A DNA stretch of 64,000 nt, taken from assembly GCA_003344405.1 (NCBI GenBank), contig NOWV01000253.1, positions 1 through 64,000 on the forward strand, read 5' to 3'. Under the pieces are notes generated by a model, which saw only the letters and a program-made list of their open reading frames with translations, was not told the DNA's origin and did not search any database. The position numbers and the translations under genes were made by a program. Shown here in pieces: positions 23,207 to 35,138 of this stretch. Numbering within the stretch: position 1 is the first letter of the stretch; each line of letters opens with the position of its first letter. Origin of the DNA: Trichoplax sp. H2 (Eukaryota > Placozoa > Uniplacotomia > Trichoplacea).

Positions 23207-26200
23207 ATGGATGTCAAGAAATTGAGATTGACTTCCACCATAAAGTTATTTTTCTTAATTTTTATGATTGTCGATCTCATTGATATCGAAGCTACTACTT
23301 CTACTAGCAGCTATCACTACCCTGTAGTTACCAATAACCAGATGATTAAATCTTTGGAAGGAATAATTCAATACTACGAAAATAATTATCAACATATCAT
23401 ACTTGATGGATATTTTGGATTTACTGGAAGTAAAGGTATTCTTTTCCGATGTCTAGATCGATATTATTAATAGCCAGTAGCATTCTAGTCGTAAACGTGT
23501 GATTTGACGAAAATGGGGGATTTCAGACTATAACAGTACTAGATTTTTTTCTTTCTTACGATATTACATAATATTATATCATAGAATATACTATATTAAT
23601 GATTATTATTACTCATAAATCTCAACTTATACAGGAATTGATATTTTTATCTTCTGCTAAATATTTATTATAAGCAAAGTTGTCAAGTTAATGTGATACT
23701 CAGTTATAATTATTAGGTTTATTTATATTGTGATCATAATATAGTGCAACTACAGCATACAGAGTACAATCGACACGATTGTAAAAGTATTCTCTACGGA
23801 CCGCAAAACAAGTTTTAATTCTATAGGGAGTGATTAAAAACTTTAGATTAGACTATATTACATGATATTATTTGTACAAATCTTCTTTAGCCTACAATAG
23901 TAGAAATAACACAGAATATAGTTGCTCAGGGTCAATTCCTTTTCTATCATGGGAATGATAGAATCACTAATACTGTAAAGAAGAATTGACGATTATCAAT
24001 TTACTTATACCTTGATCGGTGAAGAAAGGCGTTATATACGGTCTTATGTTAAGTACTTCTTATTCTATCGATAACTGAAGTAATAAATTCCGCTATATAT
24101 CAGCACTGCACATTTGTACAGCTTTCTGCCTCTAAACTCATCGATCAGTGTAATGATACATTCGATTGATGATCTTAGTGAATATTAAAAAAAAGTGCAA
24201 GACGATAAATTACTGACTGGGCATAAAGTTTCGAATAATTCTAAAATAGCCTAGATTATAACGTAATGTATCACTAGCATATATCCGAGATAGACATGGA
24301 GAACTGAACTAGTCATAAAACTATAAAATATCATTTTATCATTCCTTGATTTACTGTACATTACAAATTTAAAATTATTTGAAGTTTTCATGCACAGAAA
24401 TAGCCTCTCAATAAATTTACCTGTTAAGATATTAATTAAAGTACTGTAATTTGCTCTTTGTGACGTATTTTTGAATAATATAGAAGTAAATCTTTAGCAA
24501 TAGTTCAAAGTCTAGCCGTTATAGGTACTTTGAGAATAATTTAGAATCACAACCTTAATTGCTTATACTAAAACATAGAAATTTCGTTCGTTTATTTATG
24601 TTATAATCGATTATAATAAAAGGTTAAGATAGCTCATTTAACTCGTATATTCTTACAATAAAATATAACACTTAAATATTAAATTATCAAAAATTACATT
24701 ACAATATACTGAAAAAAGTTGCAGCGTATTTTGTTATGTTTTATATCATGATACTTTAGCTATTAAAGTCTATCTTACATCAAGTAATTTGATTAAATTT
24801 GATTTTATTTACTCAAGGTTTTATTCGAGCGACCATTAAGAATTACCATGATGGATTATCTACTTTAAATACTCAGCAAATTAATCGTGTACAACAAATC
24901 TATCAGAGAATTATTGCTGTTTCAAAACGGATTGAACCTATATTGGCAAATAACTCTATGGCATACAACACAATTGGTAAAATAGTACAAGGGTCACTTC
25001 CAGTACCGAAACGATTGGTTAAGCTGAATTTTACTAAACTTTACAATGTCAGCAGTGACGAAATTTTATCTCCAAAATCGGGCTATATGAATATTTCAGA
25101 TTGGTGTATAGGAAATATCATAGGCTCAAAAGCTCTCCATGTAGCACCGTGCACAATTAGTGGTAAGTTCTTGATTTTATTATAGATTCAATATTACAAA
25201 TTCAATACTACTGTAGTTACGTTATATATACGTGACATATATAACGTATTTTTGCGGTTTGTTGATTTTAATTCTTAATTTTATTGTAGATTCAATGTTA
25301 TAAATTCAACACAGATATAGTTACATTATACATAGATAAAATATTTTGGCCGTTTGTTGAATTTTATTTTTGATTTTACTACAGATTCAATATTATAAGT
25401 TCAATACAGATAGAGTTACATTATACATGCGTGACATATTTTTGCCATTTATTGATTTTCGTTGATTGCCATTACTTGCAACCTGTATATATGTACAATC
25501 CAAATTCAATTGGTTTTTTTCCATTGCTGAAAGATACTTGCTGGACAGGCATTACCAACTACCATGGAGGTTATTATGGAATCACACATCAATTGATAAC
25601 TATTCTCAATGGCCAGCGATTGAATTGCACAGAGAAAATGAATAAATTAGCTAAAAACTTAGGAGGAATTCAAAAAGTAAAAGAAGTACTATGTACTCAA
25701 ATTTATTATCAAATGCAGAAAGAATTAAAGAAAGGATTGAAGAATATCCAGATGCAGGATCTATTTCTAGAACAAATTTTTGTATGTGGAGGCTGGATTG
25801 GCTATCAACAATTTCTGAAAGCACAATATTTATCGATGATGTTAAAATGGCAAACTAAAGCAGGCTGCTTTATACCATATTATGGTCCATTTATTAGTTT
25901 GCACCCCAAATTCAATAAAAAGTATGTTGCTACCGTATTAAAATAGCTAATACTATCACACTAGCCATAAATTATATCGAATTAAAGTAGGGATGATTAC
26001 TATAAATTTTCAATCATAAGAACTAACATATGTCAAGTATTAAAAACTTATAACGAGTCCTTTATTATATAATGTTACATAGTTATACTCGAGATGGCAG
26101 CCAATATTCTTCTGCAACTGATCAACTACGAACAAATCTGATTACACCAGGTAAAATTAGACTAGGAAAATTACAGCTTTTTCTCTTTAACTATCGATAT

Positions 26201-26866
26201 GTAACGCGTTTAAATTAGTATTATCTATGAAAATTTCTGTAGAATTGAATTGCGAGTTTTGTAATTAAATTTTCATGATATTATAGCTTTTGTTTAGATT
26301 TACTATAGTTATTATTTGTGCTATTTAACTGATTTGCTTAGCATATCAGCACGCTGGCCATTTTAAATAATACTAGATCTTGTATAACATCCTTCAACCC
26401 CACTAAATAGAGTATATTATGAATTAGGCAGGCATATCGCTAGTAATTGCATATGATCATTTAGTATTAATATTAGGAGCCATAAATTTTATATTGTTAG
26501 CACAATATGCTATAGAAAGATATCTTAAATTAGTATTGTAAATGATTATGTTTCTTCCTTTCAAAAATTCTAGATGGTTGTTATGAACATAGAACTTCAG
26601 TAGCTTTGATTGATGTATCGATATATTTATATTGGAATTCGCATAAAAAGCAATCATTGCATTTATCAACTATGACTACATTGACATCGACATCAATATC
26701 GACAGATACAAGTAGTAGGAGGCTATTTCTAGCATTTACTGTATTTGGAATCATTGCAATTGGATTAGCGGTCATTATGGTCTTCGTTATTATTTTAACC
26801 ATGTACTATATATGTCCCTTTCGTGGTAAAGCCTATCCTTATCATAAACTTAACTATGAAGAATAA
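23207..26866 (+). CDS. C16orf89-like (DUF4735) type I membrane protein, paralogue B
   Basis: Exons: 23207-23435, 24818-25162, 25534-25921, 26083-26150, 26574-26866; total 1,323 nt, 440 aa, same phases as paralogue A. The start was chosen at the ATG (aataaaATGG) that begins MDVKK, matching MDIKK/MNIKK of its neighbours; the frame is open further upstream but has no ATG there. Signal peptide core is at residues ~12-25. The ectodomain has TCWTGITNYHGGYYGITHQ, NCTEKMNKLAKNLGGIQKV, QDLFLEQIFVCG and WQTKAGC; exon 5 opens with DGCYEHRTS. Transmembrane helix, then a tail ending YPYHKLNYEE (YxxPhi = YHKL). It is closest to paralogue C across exon 3. Exons 1, 3 and 4 are exactly the same length as in A. 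Same family and same uncertainty about function. Confidence 0.87.
25171..25465 (+). repeat. ~100-bp triplication inside intron 2 of paralogue B
   Basis: Three direct copies start at about 25171, 25275 and 25370. Each contains ATTTTATTATAGATTCAATA (or close), a TTCAATAC segment, ACATTATACATA and a TTTGTTGATTTT end. The duplications occur between the donor at 25163 and the acceptor before 25534 and do not touch coding sequence. Confidence 0.8.
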
Positions 26867-28842
26867 AATTTACTAGTGGCAAGGGAAATTAAGGCTGTAA
26901 TTAATAAGTATTAGCTTCTCATATATCGATCGTGGTTCACTGTAGTTAATGAAATTGAATATATAGAAAAGAATGCAATTTACCGGATTCAGTTGTTATC
27001 ATTTTCTATATCAAGACCTTTTACATGTATTATGGACAAGGATAATTAATTCTAAAACTAATTTTGTAATTGCTATACATAAATATGACTCTCTATTCAA
27101 GGTATATTTAAACCTGTTTAAATTGTTACGATACGGATTAATTTGTACCAAAACGAAATAAATTTAAATGTGAAGAATAGCTGGCACAATTAATTACTTT
27201 TAAAACTTTTGGATATGAATTAAGTTATAAGACTTTAATTTCTTACATATAATATGTTAAATATTATCCTATTGGATTGATGTTACACTTTCAACCACTA
27301 ATATGGAGATAGGAATAGCACTTATTCATTTGAAACAATTCTATTTCTCACTAAATAACAATATCGTCAGACCGTATTTAATTGACATTTTATTTATGTA
27401 CTGTAGCGCAAGATATGTAATGTTTATATCGTTTCCATCGATTTACACTTACTTAAATATTTACCTATAATCTAACTGTCAGTCAATATTATCTATTTAA
27501 TTAAGCAGCATGCAATACTTTATCACGGCAGTTGGAATAGCGATGTTTATACGTAGTAATCTAAGTAGTCTATTTATTAAAGCCTTCCCTTGACAATTTG
27601 TCCTTCTATGATATTGATATCATGTCCAATAAATTAATCCTTTTAAGCGAAGAGATTTTCTTTCGCAATCACTCATGATTACGAGGGTTTATTGATAGTT
27701 ATGATACTGGATAACTCCGTAAATAGCAATCATTAATACGAGTAAAACTATTTCTTCTTTAGCCAGTTTGGTAAGCCAATATGAAGTATGTACAATTGAT
27801 TTATATATCAATTCTAAATGACAAATTAAATACTTATAGTAGGATAGAACCTGTTGGCTCATGGTAAAAGGACGTGTGATTCATAAAATAGACTTTTCGA
27901 ATTTGTAATTGAACCGTATCTTATGGTCGATATTTGATCGATTACCAAGTACAGCTGAAAGTTGCGCCAGCATTTTACACTAGAATGGAATAATTCAACT
28001 GGTGCCAATAAAATCATTCAAGGATTAGGCTTGATATCGATGATAATTAATCGACGTTAAAAAGTACTTGAATTATTTATTAATATCACGTGAACATGCT
28101 ATTAATATTAGCTACTGAATAGTTACAAATAGAATTGATATAAGAAGAATAAAAGCTGGAACAGAATTGTTGGTTTAACAATTGAAGAATTACTTATAGG
28201 GAGAATAAAAGTTTTAGGGTATTATTCGTGATTGAATACGTTAATTAAAATAAGATGCCCTTCGGCTAGTTCTTCATTAATAAAATCTTTATGAATAGTT
28301 TTCATTCACTATAAAGTAGAAGACTAATTGTTATCCTATATACCGATTATAATACTGTCTTACTTTTGTATGTCTTCAATAATTAGATCAAAAGCTCGTT
28401 ACAATTATCTGAATATCAATTTATCTAGCACGATAGTTATTCCATCTACGACCCATTTCGATTAACTTTTGATCATCACCACCTGTCGATAGTTAGCTTT
28501 CCTGGTACATCATCTTCTGCTAAAACGTACCTATAGCAATAAAATACTTTAAATAGCTTGATGTGTCTATGGAGTACATAATACACTCATAGTTTTATGA
28601 TCTTATAGTTTACAGTTCGATAGTGTAAGTTACAGCTACCAACGTTGTTGGATCGTTCTCACATTCCGTAAACTTCCAAAGATAGCCAACTCCTACGGAA
28701 GGTATGGTGTCGTATCTTGGTAGATTAGACTTTTACATGATTAATTAGATATGCATCTTAATATTATCTAAAAACTTCAATTTCATTTATTAGTAATAAT
28801 TCATACAAAGTAACTTGAAACTTGTATTCTCCCCAAAATTAG
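26867..28842. other. Intergenic region B-C
   Basis: AT-rich. The frame at 26973-27161 is too short and unlike any neighbour to be called a gene. From about 27960 to 28560 the sequence aligns with upstream DNA of paralogues A and B. It includes one unit related to the 108-bp repeat near 27990, an ATTAATCGACGTTAAAAAGT segment near 28045, and the conserved element at 28481. Confidence 0.6.
28481..28492 (+). promoter_or_regulatory. Conserved upstream element ACCTGTCGATAG (paralogue C)
   Basis: Same element as upstream of A and B with one substitution; 362 bp before the ATG at 28843. A shorter match (ACCTGTCGAT) is also found at 38371, 2.2 kb before paralogue E. Confidence 0.38.
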
Positions 28843-31800
28843 ATGAATATCAAGAAATCAACAACGATAATTGGCATAAATTTACTTTTTTTGCTGTTTT
28901 TGGCTATTCATATCGCTAACACAGACGCTGCAACTTTTGTAAAAAGTTATCATTATCCTATTCCAGCTAATGATCAAATAATTAAATCATTAGAAGGATT
29001 GATTTACTACTACGAGAAACATTATCAATCCATCATATTTGACGCGTATTATGGACTCATCAGAAGCGAAGGTATTATTTCAATCTTTAAATTGATAGTT
29101 ATCTAGCTAGTAGCACGGATCTGGCAAACAAATGTATGAAAATTGAAGGTGTTTTAAATTATAATGACGAAAAGTTTACTCTTTCTAACGATCCTACGTA
29201 ATATTATATAGTTAATTACTGCTATATATTTATTAAGATTAACACAGGAATTGATATTTTGACCCTCAATTAAATAATTTTAATAACTTGTCGATATCAA
29301 ATCAATTTAGTACTGGTATATGATTGTAGTAAATACGTTTAGTTATATTGTTAGTCGTAAACATCGTAAACACTTTGCAAGTAAACTATTATCAAGACAA
29401 TTGTAATCGTAGTCTCCATGGAATTAGAGTACAGTTTCAAATCCATAGTGAGTGGTTTAGAAAACTAACATCAAGCTAAAATGGTAGAAAATCGTAAATC
29501 CATAGGGATTATTTATGTAAATTTACCTTAGACTAAGTCATACCTCCTTTATTTAGGCTACTAAAAGTGGTAAAAGCATATAATGTAAGTTTTACAGTAT
29601 CAGTTTTCGTATGGTTTTAAGTTAGAATCATTAAGGCATGTAAAATTAATCGTAACCAGCTTACCGTAATATAACTAAATCAGCAAAAAATTACTTACTG
29701 CGTGAAACGTTGTTCTAAATTTTCTCGCTTTTCTTAGTAGTTAACATATAAAGGATTGCATTATCAGCTACCGAATACAGAGACAGCAATGAATAATAAT
29801 TAAAATGATTAGTAACTCAGTGAATTTTGCAAGAAAATTTCTATGATTGATGAAAGACAGCTGACTTAACGCTGACTCCAATGGTATATAAACGATATTG
29901 AAGATAAATCGTTATCATCTAGCTTGTAATGAAATTAGTCACCGATATACTCTTATTCAAGACTAAGAGGGCCATAAAGTCCTGAAATATAACTGCATCA
30001 GTTTTAAAATACACTTTAGAGCAATATAATTGAATCACCTTCGCTCATTCATACTAACTAAAATGGATAAAAATCATTTCTGACTATTACTGTACAGTAT
30101 CCTTGTTATACGTGTATTAAAATAATTCATTTGGATTTTGCACATAATGCGTATTCGCAAAAGTTAGATTTTTATTGATTAAGCGTTTATGAAAATACAG
30201 TATACAGTATCACAGGTTCGCGGTAATCCTTCTTCAATAGTACTTTTATCGTGTATAGTCGAAAATGTTATCTATCGCCAAATCTTTAACAAATAAACTA
30301 AAATATTTATTTAAATTTTGTGATAATACAGCATGAACTATACAGAAGATATACAGGCACTGATTATATAATTGTAGTTACTCAATGATGAATGATGGCA
30401 CAGGAAACTTCTGCATAAAGTATGGGTGTAATCCAGTAGTACTATTAAATTATTGTAAAAAATTGCCATAGACATCCCAAATTGTTCTACCGAACTCCGT
30501 ACGATAATCATCTTTCATTAAATTATTACTCTACCTATTTTTGGTTCATTTATGATAGTTATTTACTGTTAATACTCATTTCGATTGGACAGAATCATGG
30601 ACTACTAGATTTATCCATGATGTGTCTAGTTAGGTAGTCCATGACAGAACCATCCAGAATTCCTAATGCATCATTGGTAAAATTACAAATTTCAAATTTT
30701 TACTGGTACATATTTATAGTATTTCAGCAAAGCGATCAACGTATATGGGATCGATTGGCATCGTTCTTAGCATTCGTTAAGAATCATTTAGAAACAATCA
30801 CCAAAGATGATAAAAATTTGTTACCAGTTTACGAAATTACCCCATGTTTCCGTATTTCGTTAACATCTTTCATTTCACTTGATCCTCTTGTAAGAGATGT
30901 GTATTAACTAGTTATAATTTAGATATAGTATAACAGTTTCAAAAGCCTTCAGTAAAGGTCAATTTTCATCCTACTTTTTGTAATATAAGTATAAGCTCGT
31001 ATATTGAAATTTAAAATCTTACTATGCTCGATTTAACCTTAAGAATTCTGTTTATTCTTCCTTAAAACATGGAACACCTTGAACAAAAATTTAAATCATC
31101 ATAAAATATTTTATTTTTGAAGATTTTATACTAGCTACCATTAAGGATTATCGTAATGGAGTGTCAACGTTAAATCCTCAACAAATTAACCGTGTGGAGC
31201 GAATTTATAACAGGATCGTGGCTGTATCAAAACGAATTAAACCAATATTAGCAAATAATTCCACTCCGTATTCTAGTCTTCAAAAAATCGTACAGAAACC
31301 AGTTCCGGTAGCTAAACAACTGGTTAAGCTAGATTTTACTGAACTCTATAATGTCAGCAGCGATGAAACGTTATCCGAATTTTCGGGTTATATGAACATT
31401 TCAGATATATGTATAATGTCCATTATAGGCTCGAAAAAGGTCCATCTGCCCGTATGCACGATAAGTGGTAAATTTTTGATATCACTTGTAAATTAAACAT
31501 AGCTGTAGACACCTACATAAAATAATCTTACATTTCTTCTACTTCTTGTCAGCTTTGAAATAAGCGTAAATAAAAACAGTTTAATTAAACTTTACGTAAA
31601 TCTAAACTCAAATTGATTTTCATTGATGAAGATACTTGCTGGGCAGGGATTACCAACTATCACAGTGGCTATTATAGTATCACTCATCAATTGCTAACAA
31701 TTTTCCATGGCCAACAATTGAACTGTACCGATAAAATGAACAAATTAGCTAAAAACTCAGGAGGAATTCAAAGAGTGAAACAAATATTATGCACTCAGGT

Positions 31801-33308
31801 TTATCATCAAATGCAAAAGGAATTAAAGAAAGGCCTAAAAAATATCCAGATACAGGATCTGTTTTTAGAACAAATTTTCGTATGTGGAGGTTTGGGTGGT
31901 TACGAGCAATTTTTAAAACCACAATATTTATCGATGATTTTAAAATGGCAAACGAAAGACGGATGTTTTACTCCATATTATGGTCCATTCGTCAGTTTAC
32001 ATCCTAAATTTATCGTAAAGTATGCCATTATTAGAGTGATAGTATTTGAATTAATATTTAAATTAGCATAGATCATATCAGCTTTGATAAGTACTAAATC
32101 CGACTTTCTGCGTAAAGTGATGTAAATTTTCTTTCTTGTAAACTAATACATGTTGACTATTGCAATATCGTGATAAAGAATCATCCATTATACTTCTTTT
32201 TCATAGTCGCACTAGAAATGCTGGCCATTATTTATCGTCATCCCATCAATTACGGACAAACCTGATTACACCAGGTAGAAATTTGTTGCTATTAATCATT
32301 GAACTAGATCTCGATACGAAATATAGAAAGATGATGTGAACCTTTAGTCAATTTGTGTTATTTAGCTTACTGAATCAAAGATATACCTGCTAACTGTATT
32401 ATTTAAGTCTCTTACTTAATCATATGCCGTCATGATAATAATTATTTAATAATATATTAGCAACTGTTATTTAATCCTCATTCTAATAGGTAAGCTACCT
32501 GTGAGCAATATCGAGTTAGTATAGTTTGTCACAAGTAATTAGGTCTCGATATAGTATGATGAGGTGAATCCTTTTGTCAGTTTGAGTTATTTAGGTTACT
32601 GAATCAAAGATATTGTAGCTCTTAACTACATTATTTAACTTTTTACTTAATCTATCGTCACAATAGTTATTTGACGTCATATTAGCAAATATTATTTAGT
32701 ATTCAGTTCTAGCAGATAGGTTACGTATGATTAATATTGAGTTCGTGTAGTTTTGTCTCTAGTAATTTTATATTACTCAATAGGAACTGAAGAGACAGAT
32801 AACACATTATACCGCATTAAAAAATACTATTCAATCTTAAATTCTAATGGCTATATTGAAATATACTGAATTAGTAGAGTTTATTACAAGTAATTTTATA
32901 TACTTATAGTGCGTTAGAAGCAATAGCATACTTTATACTTTTAAGTTAATGTGGTATGGTCTAAAATGATATTCTAGATTACCATAGCAATTTCTCTGCT
33001 TATTTTTTGCAAAAATCGTAGATGGTTGCTATCAGCATAGAACTTCAATAGCGTTTGGCTTAATATCAGTATATTTATACTGGAATTCTCTTAGCAATCA
33101 ATCGCCTCATTTATTAACAACGACAATGTTAACGAATGCAAGTCCGAAGTGGGTGTCTGTGTCTATTACTATACATATAATTGATAGCATTGCTATTGGA
33201 TTTGGCCTTGTTGTAATAATGATCATAATTTCAACAGTAATAATGTATTTCCTTTTCTCTCGCCATCGACGAAGACATGTTTATCGAAAACTTAGTACTA
33301 ACGAATAA
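28843..33308 (+). CDS. C16orf89-like (DUF4735) type I membrane protein, paralogue C
   Basis: Exons: 28843-29071, 31123-31467, 31632-32019, 32207-32274, 33022-33308; total 1,317 nt, 438 aa. Exon lengths 229/345/388/68 equal those of paralogue B exactly. The product starts MNIKK with a hydrophobic signal peptide (FLLFLAIHIA). The ectodomain reads TCWAGITNYHSGYYSITHQ, NCTDKMNKLAKNSGG, QDLFLEQIFVCGGLGGY and WQTKDGC; exon 5 opens with DGCYQHRTS. A transmembrane helix (IAIGFGLVVIMIIISTVIM) is followed by an Arg-rich stretch and a tail ending HVYRKLSTNE (YxxPhi = YRKL). Intron 1 (2 kb) contains an unrelated open frame at 30641-30907 behind an AG acceptor; it is absent from the paralogues and is left out of the model. 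Confidence 0.87.
32307..32770 (+). repeat. ~235-bp tandem duplication in intron 4 of paralogue C
   Basis: Two adjacent direct copies (about 32307-32541 and 32542-32770) share TCTCGATA, TTACTGAATCAAAGATAT, TTACTTAATC, and ATTAGCAA...TTATTTA segments at equivalent positions. A shorter, weaker third relative (TATTCAATCTTAAATTCTAATGG...) follows to about 32910. This explains why intron 4 is longer here than in the other copies. Confidence 0.75.
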
Positions 33309-35138
33309 CTATTACAACTAAGGGGGGAAGTAAAGGAATCTTTGAATATTAGTTTGTCGCATCTTGATCATGATTCAATATCATTAACGATAATCTATAT
33401 TCCATGTGTAAAATGACACAATTTATCGAATTATGCCTATGGTGACTATAATTGTGTATCTATGTGCTAGTTACATGTAATGACAATGAGCAAAAAGGAA
33501 AAATTAATTTATATATATATATATGTATCGTTTTGGATAAATCTACGTCATATTTTTACATAAATTACGATAAATTAAAGTCACATTTTGATTACATTTT
33601 CTAATGTAAACCGTATCCAAGTATAATTTTAGATGTTATGGTACAATTCAATCATTCCTTATTAAAATTAAAATATTAAGCGACATATCGTTAAATTAAT
33701 ATCACATTCCCATTTGTTTTTTCGATTTCCTTTTTCCCTTGTAATATATAAGCGCTGGTTAGTAAATGATAAATACAGCTATAAATTGCATTAAAATATC
33801 TTTTGTTATCTTGTGAATAAGATATATGTCGATACTTTCTTAATCGATTGATATTTACTAATACATAATTATTTAACGCATATACCGGGTATAACTATAT
33901 AAACAGAAGATAACGTCGATGCTGTTTGGGCTTTATTCTGATTAATTATAAGTTAATGGTATAAATCTTAATAATGAGGAAGCTAAAAATAAGACTAAAC
34001 AGCTGAAATAACGTTATTTAAGATATAGTAATATATACTGTGATTCAATTATTTATCCTCTGATTATGAAAACGTAATGTATTTTAGACACAATAATTAA
34101 GTATTTTCATTCACTGTCGTTTCAATTTGCTAAAGTCTTGTAGATGATAATGATATTTGTTACTTTAATAAACTGATATCATTCTTAAAAATACCTCTCT
34201 TATTATACGGGTAGTATAAAATCAGCTTGTTACTTTATTATAACTGCAAAAGTAGACATAACTGAAGGAAAGTGCTTGTGCATCATATTCCTAATAGATT
34301 GTCTTTGAGTTATTTTAAACTCAGATTTATTTATTATAGTACACTAAATATAATTCATTAAATATGATTCAAATAATATTAGCCCTATACTATATCTTAT
34401 ATGTTCACTTTTACGTATACGTATCATGAAATTATTTTCTATTATAGCATATGCTATTAAACTTATATTTTATACAATTTAAAGCAGTTAAGATCAATAG
34501 TATTGAAGGTATGCTAGTTAAAATTATTATTACGAAAGTAATTTGTCCATAGAAGTCACACAAACTCTACTTGATTCAATGATAATAGATTCGCTACAAT
34601 CGACTTTCAGACAGCTAAAGTAAATGATGATGTTAGATATTCATTTGTTATTTGGGACTAATAGCATCCATAGATGAATCTTTTAATAAAAATTTAATAT
34701 CGTCTGCCTAAATAGAATAATGCAAAAACTATTATGCTAAGTAAATTATATTTATTTACAAAACAATTATACACGAATATAATTTATGAATATATTCTTG
34801 ATATGAAAAGATATTGCCTTTATGAAAATTCATAGATGTTATTTTACAAATTCTACCACTTGATTCACATTAATCAAGTTAGCAATTGTAATCTCATGCC
34901 TAAATGATTTAGAGTTTACTTACTAATACAATCAAATTGCGAAATAACGAGGAATTATAATACATTTTAAGTATAGCTAATACCTTAAATACCTGGCAGG
35001 CTTTCTAAATTCTATTACAATTAGATTCGCCAAGAATTTGAGTACTGATAAGAAAATGCATGCTAGAGATCCTAAGAAGAGCAAAAGATAGACTATCACA
35101 TATTAATAAACTACACTAAGTTATTTAACTTCAAAAAT
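33309..35138. other. Intergenic region C-D
   Basis: AT-rich, no supported gene on either strand. It contains a short (TA)n run near 33510-33525. The upstream block and the ACCTGT element seen before A-C are not recognisable here. Confidence 0.6.
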
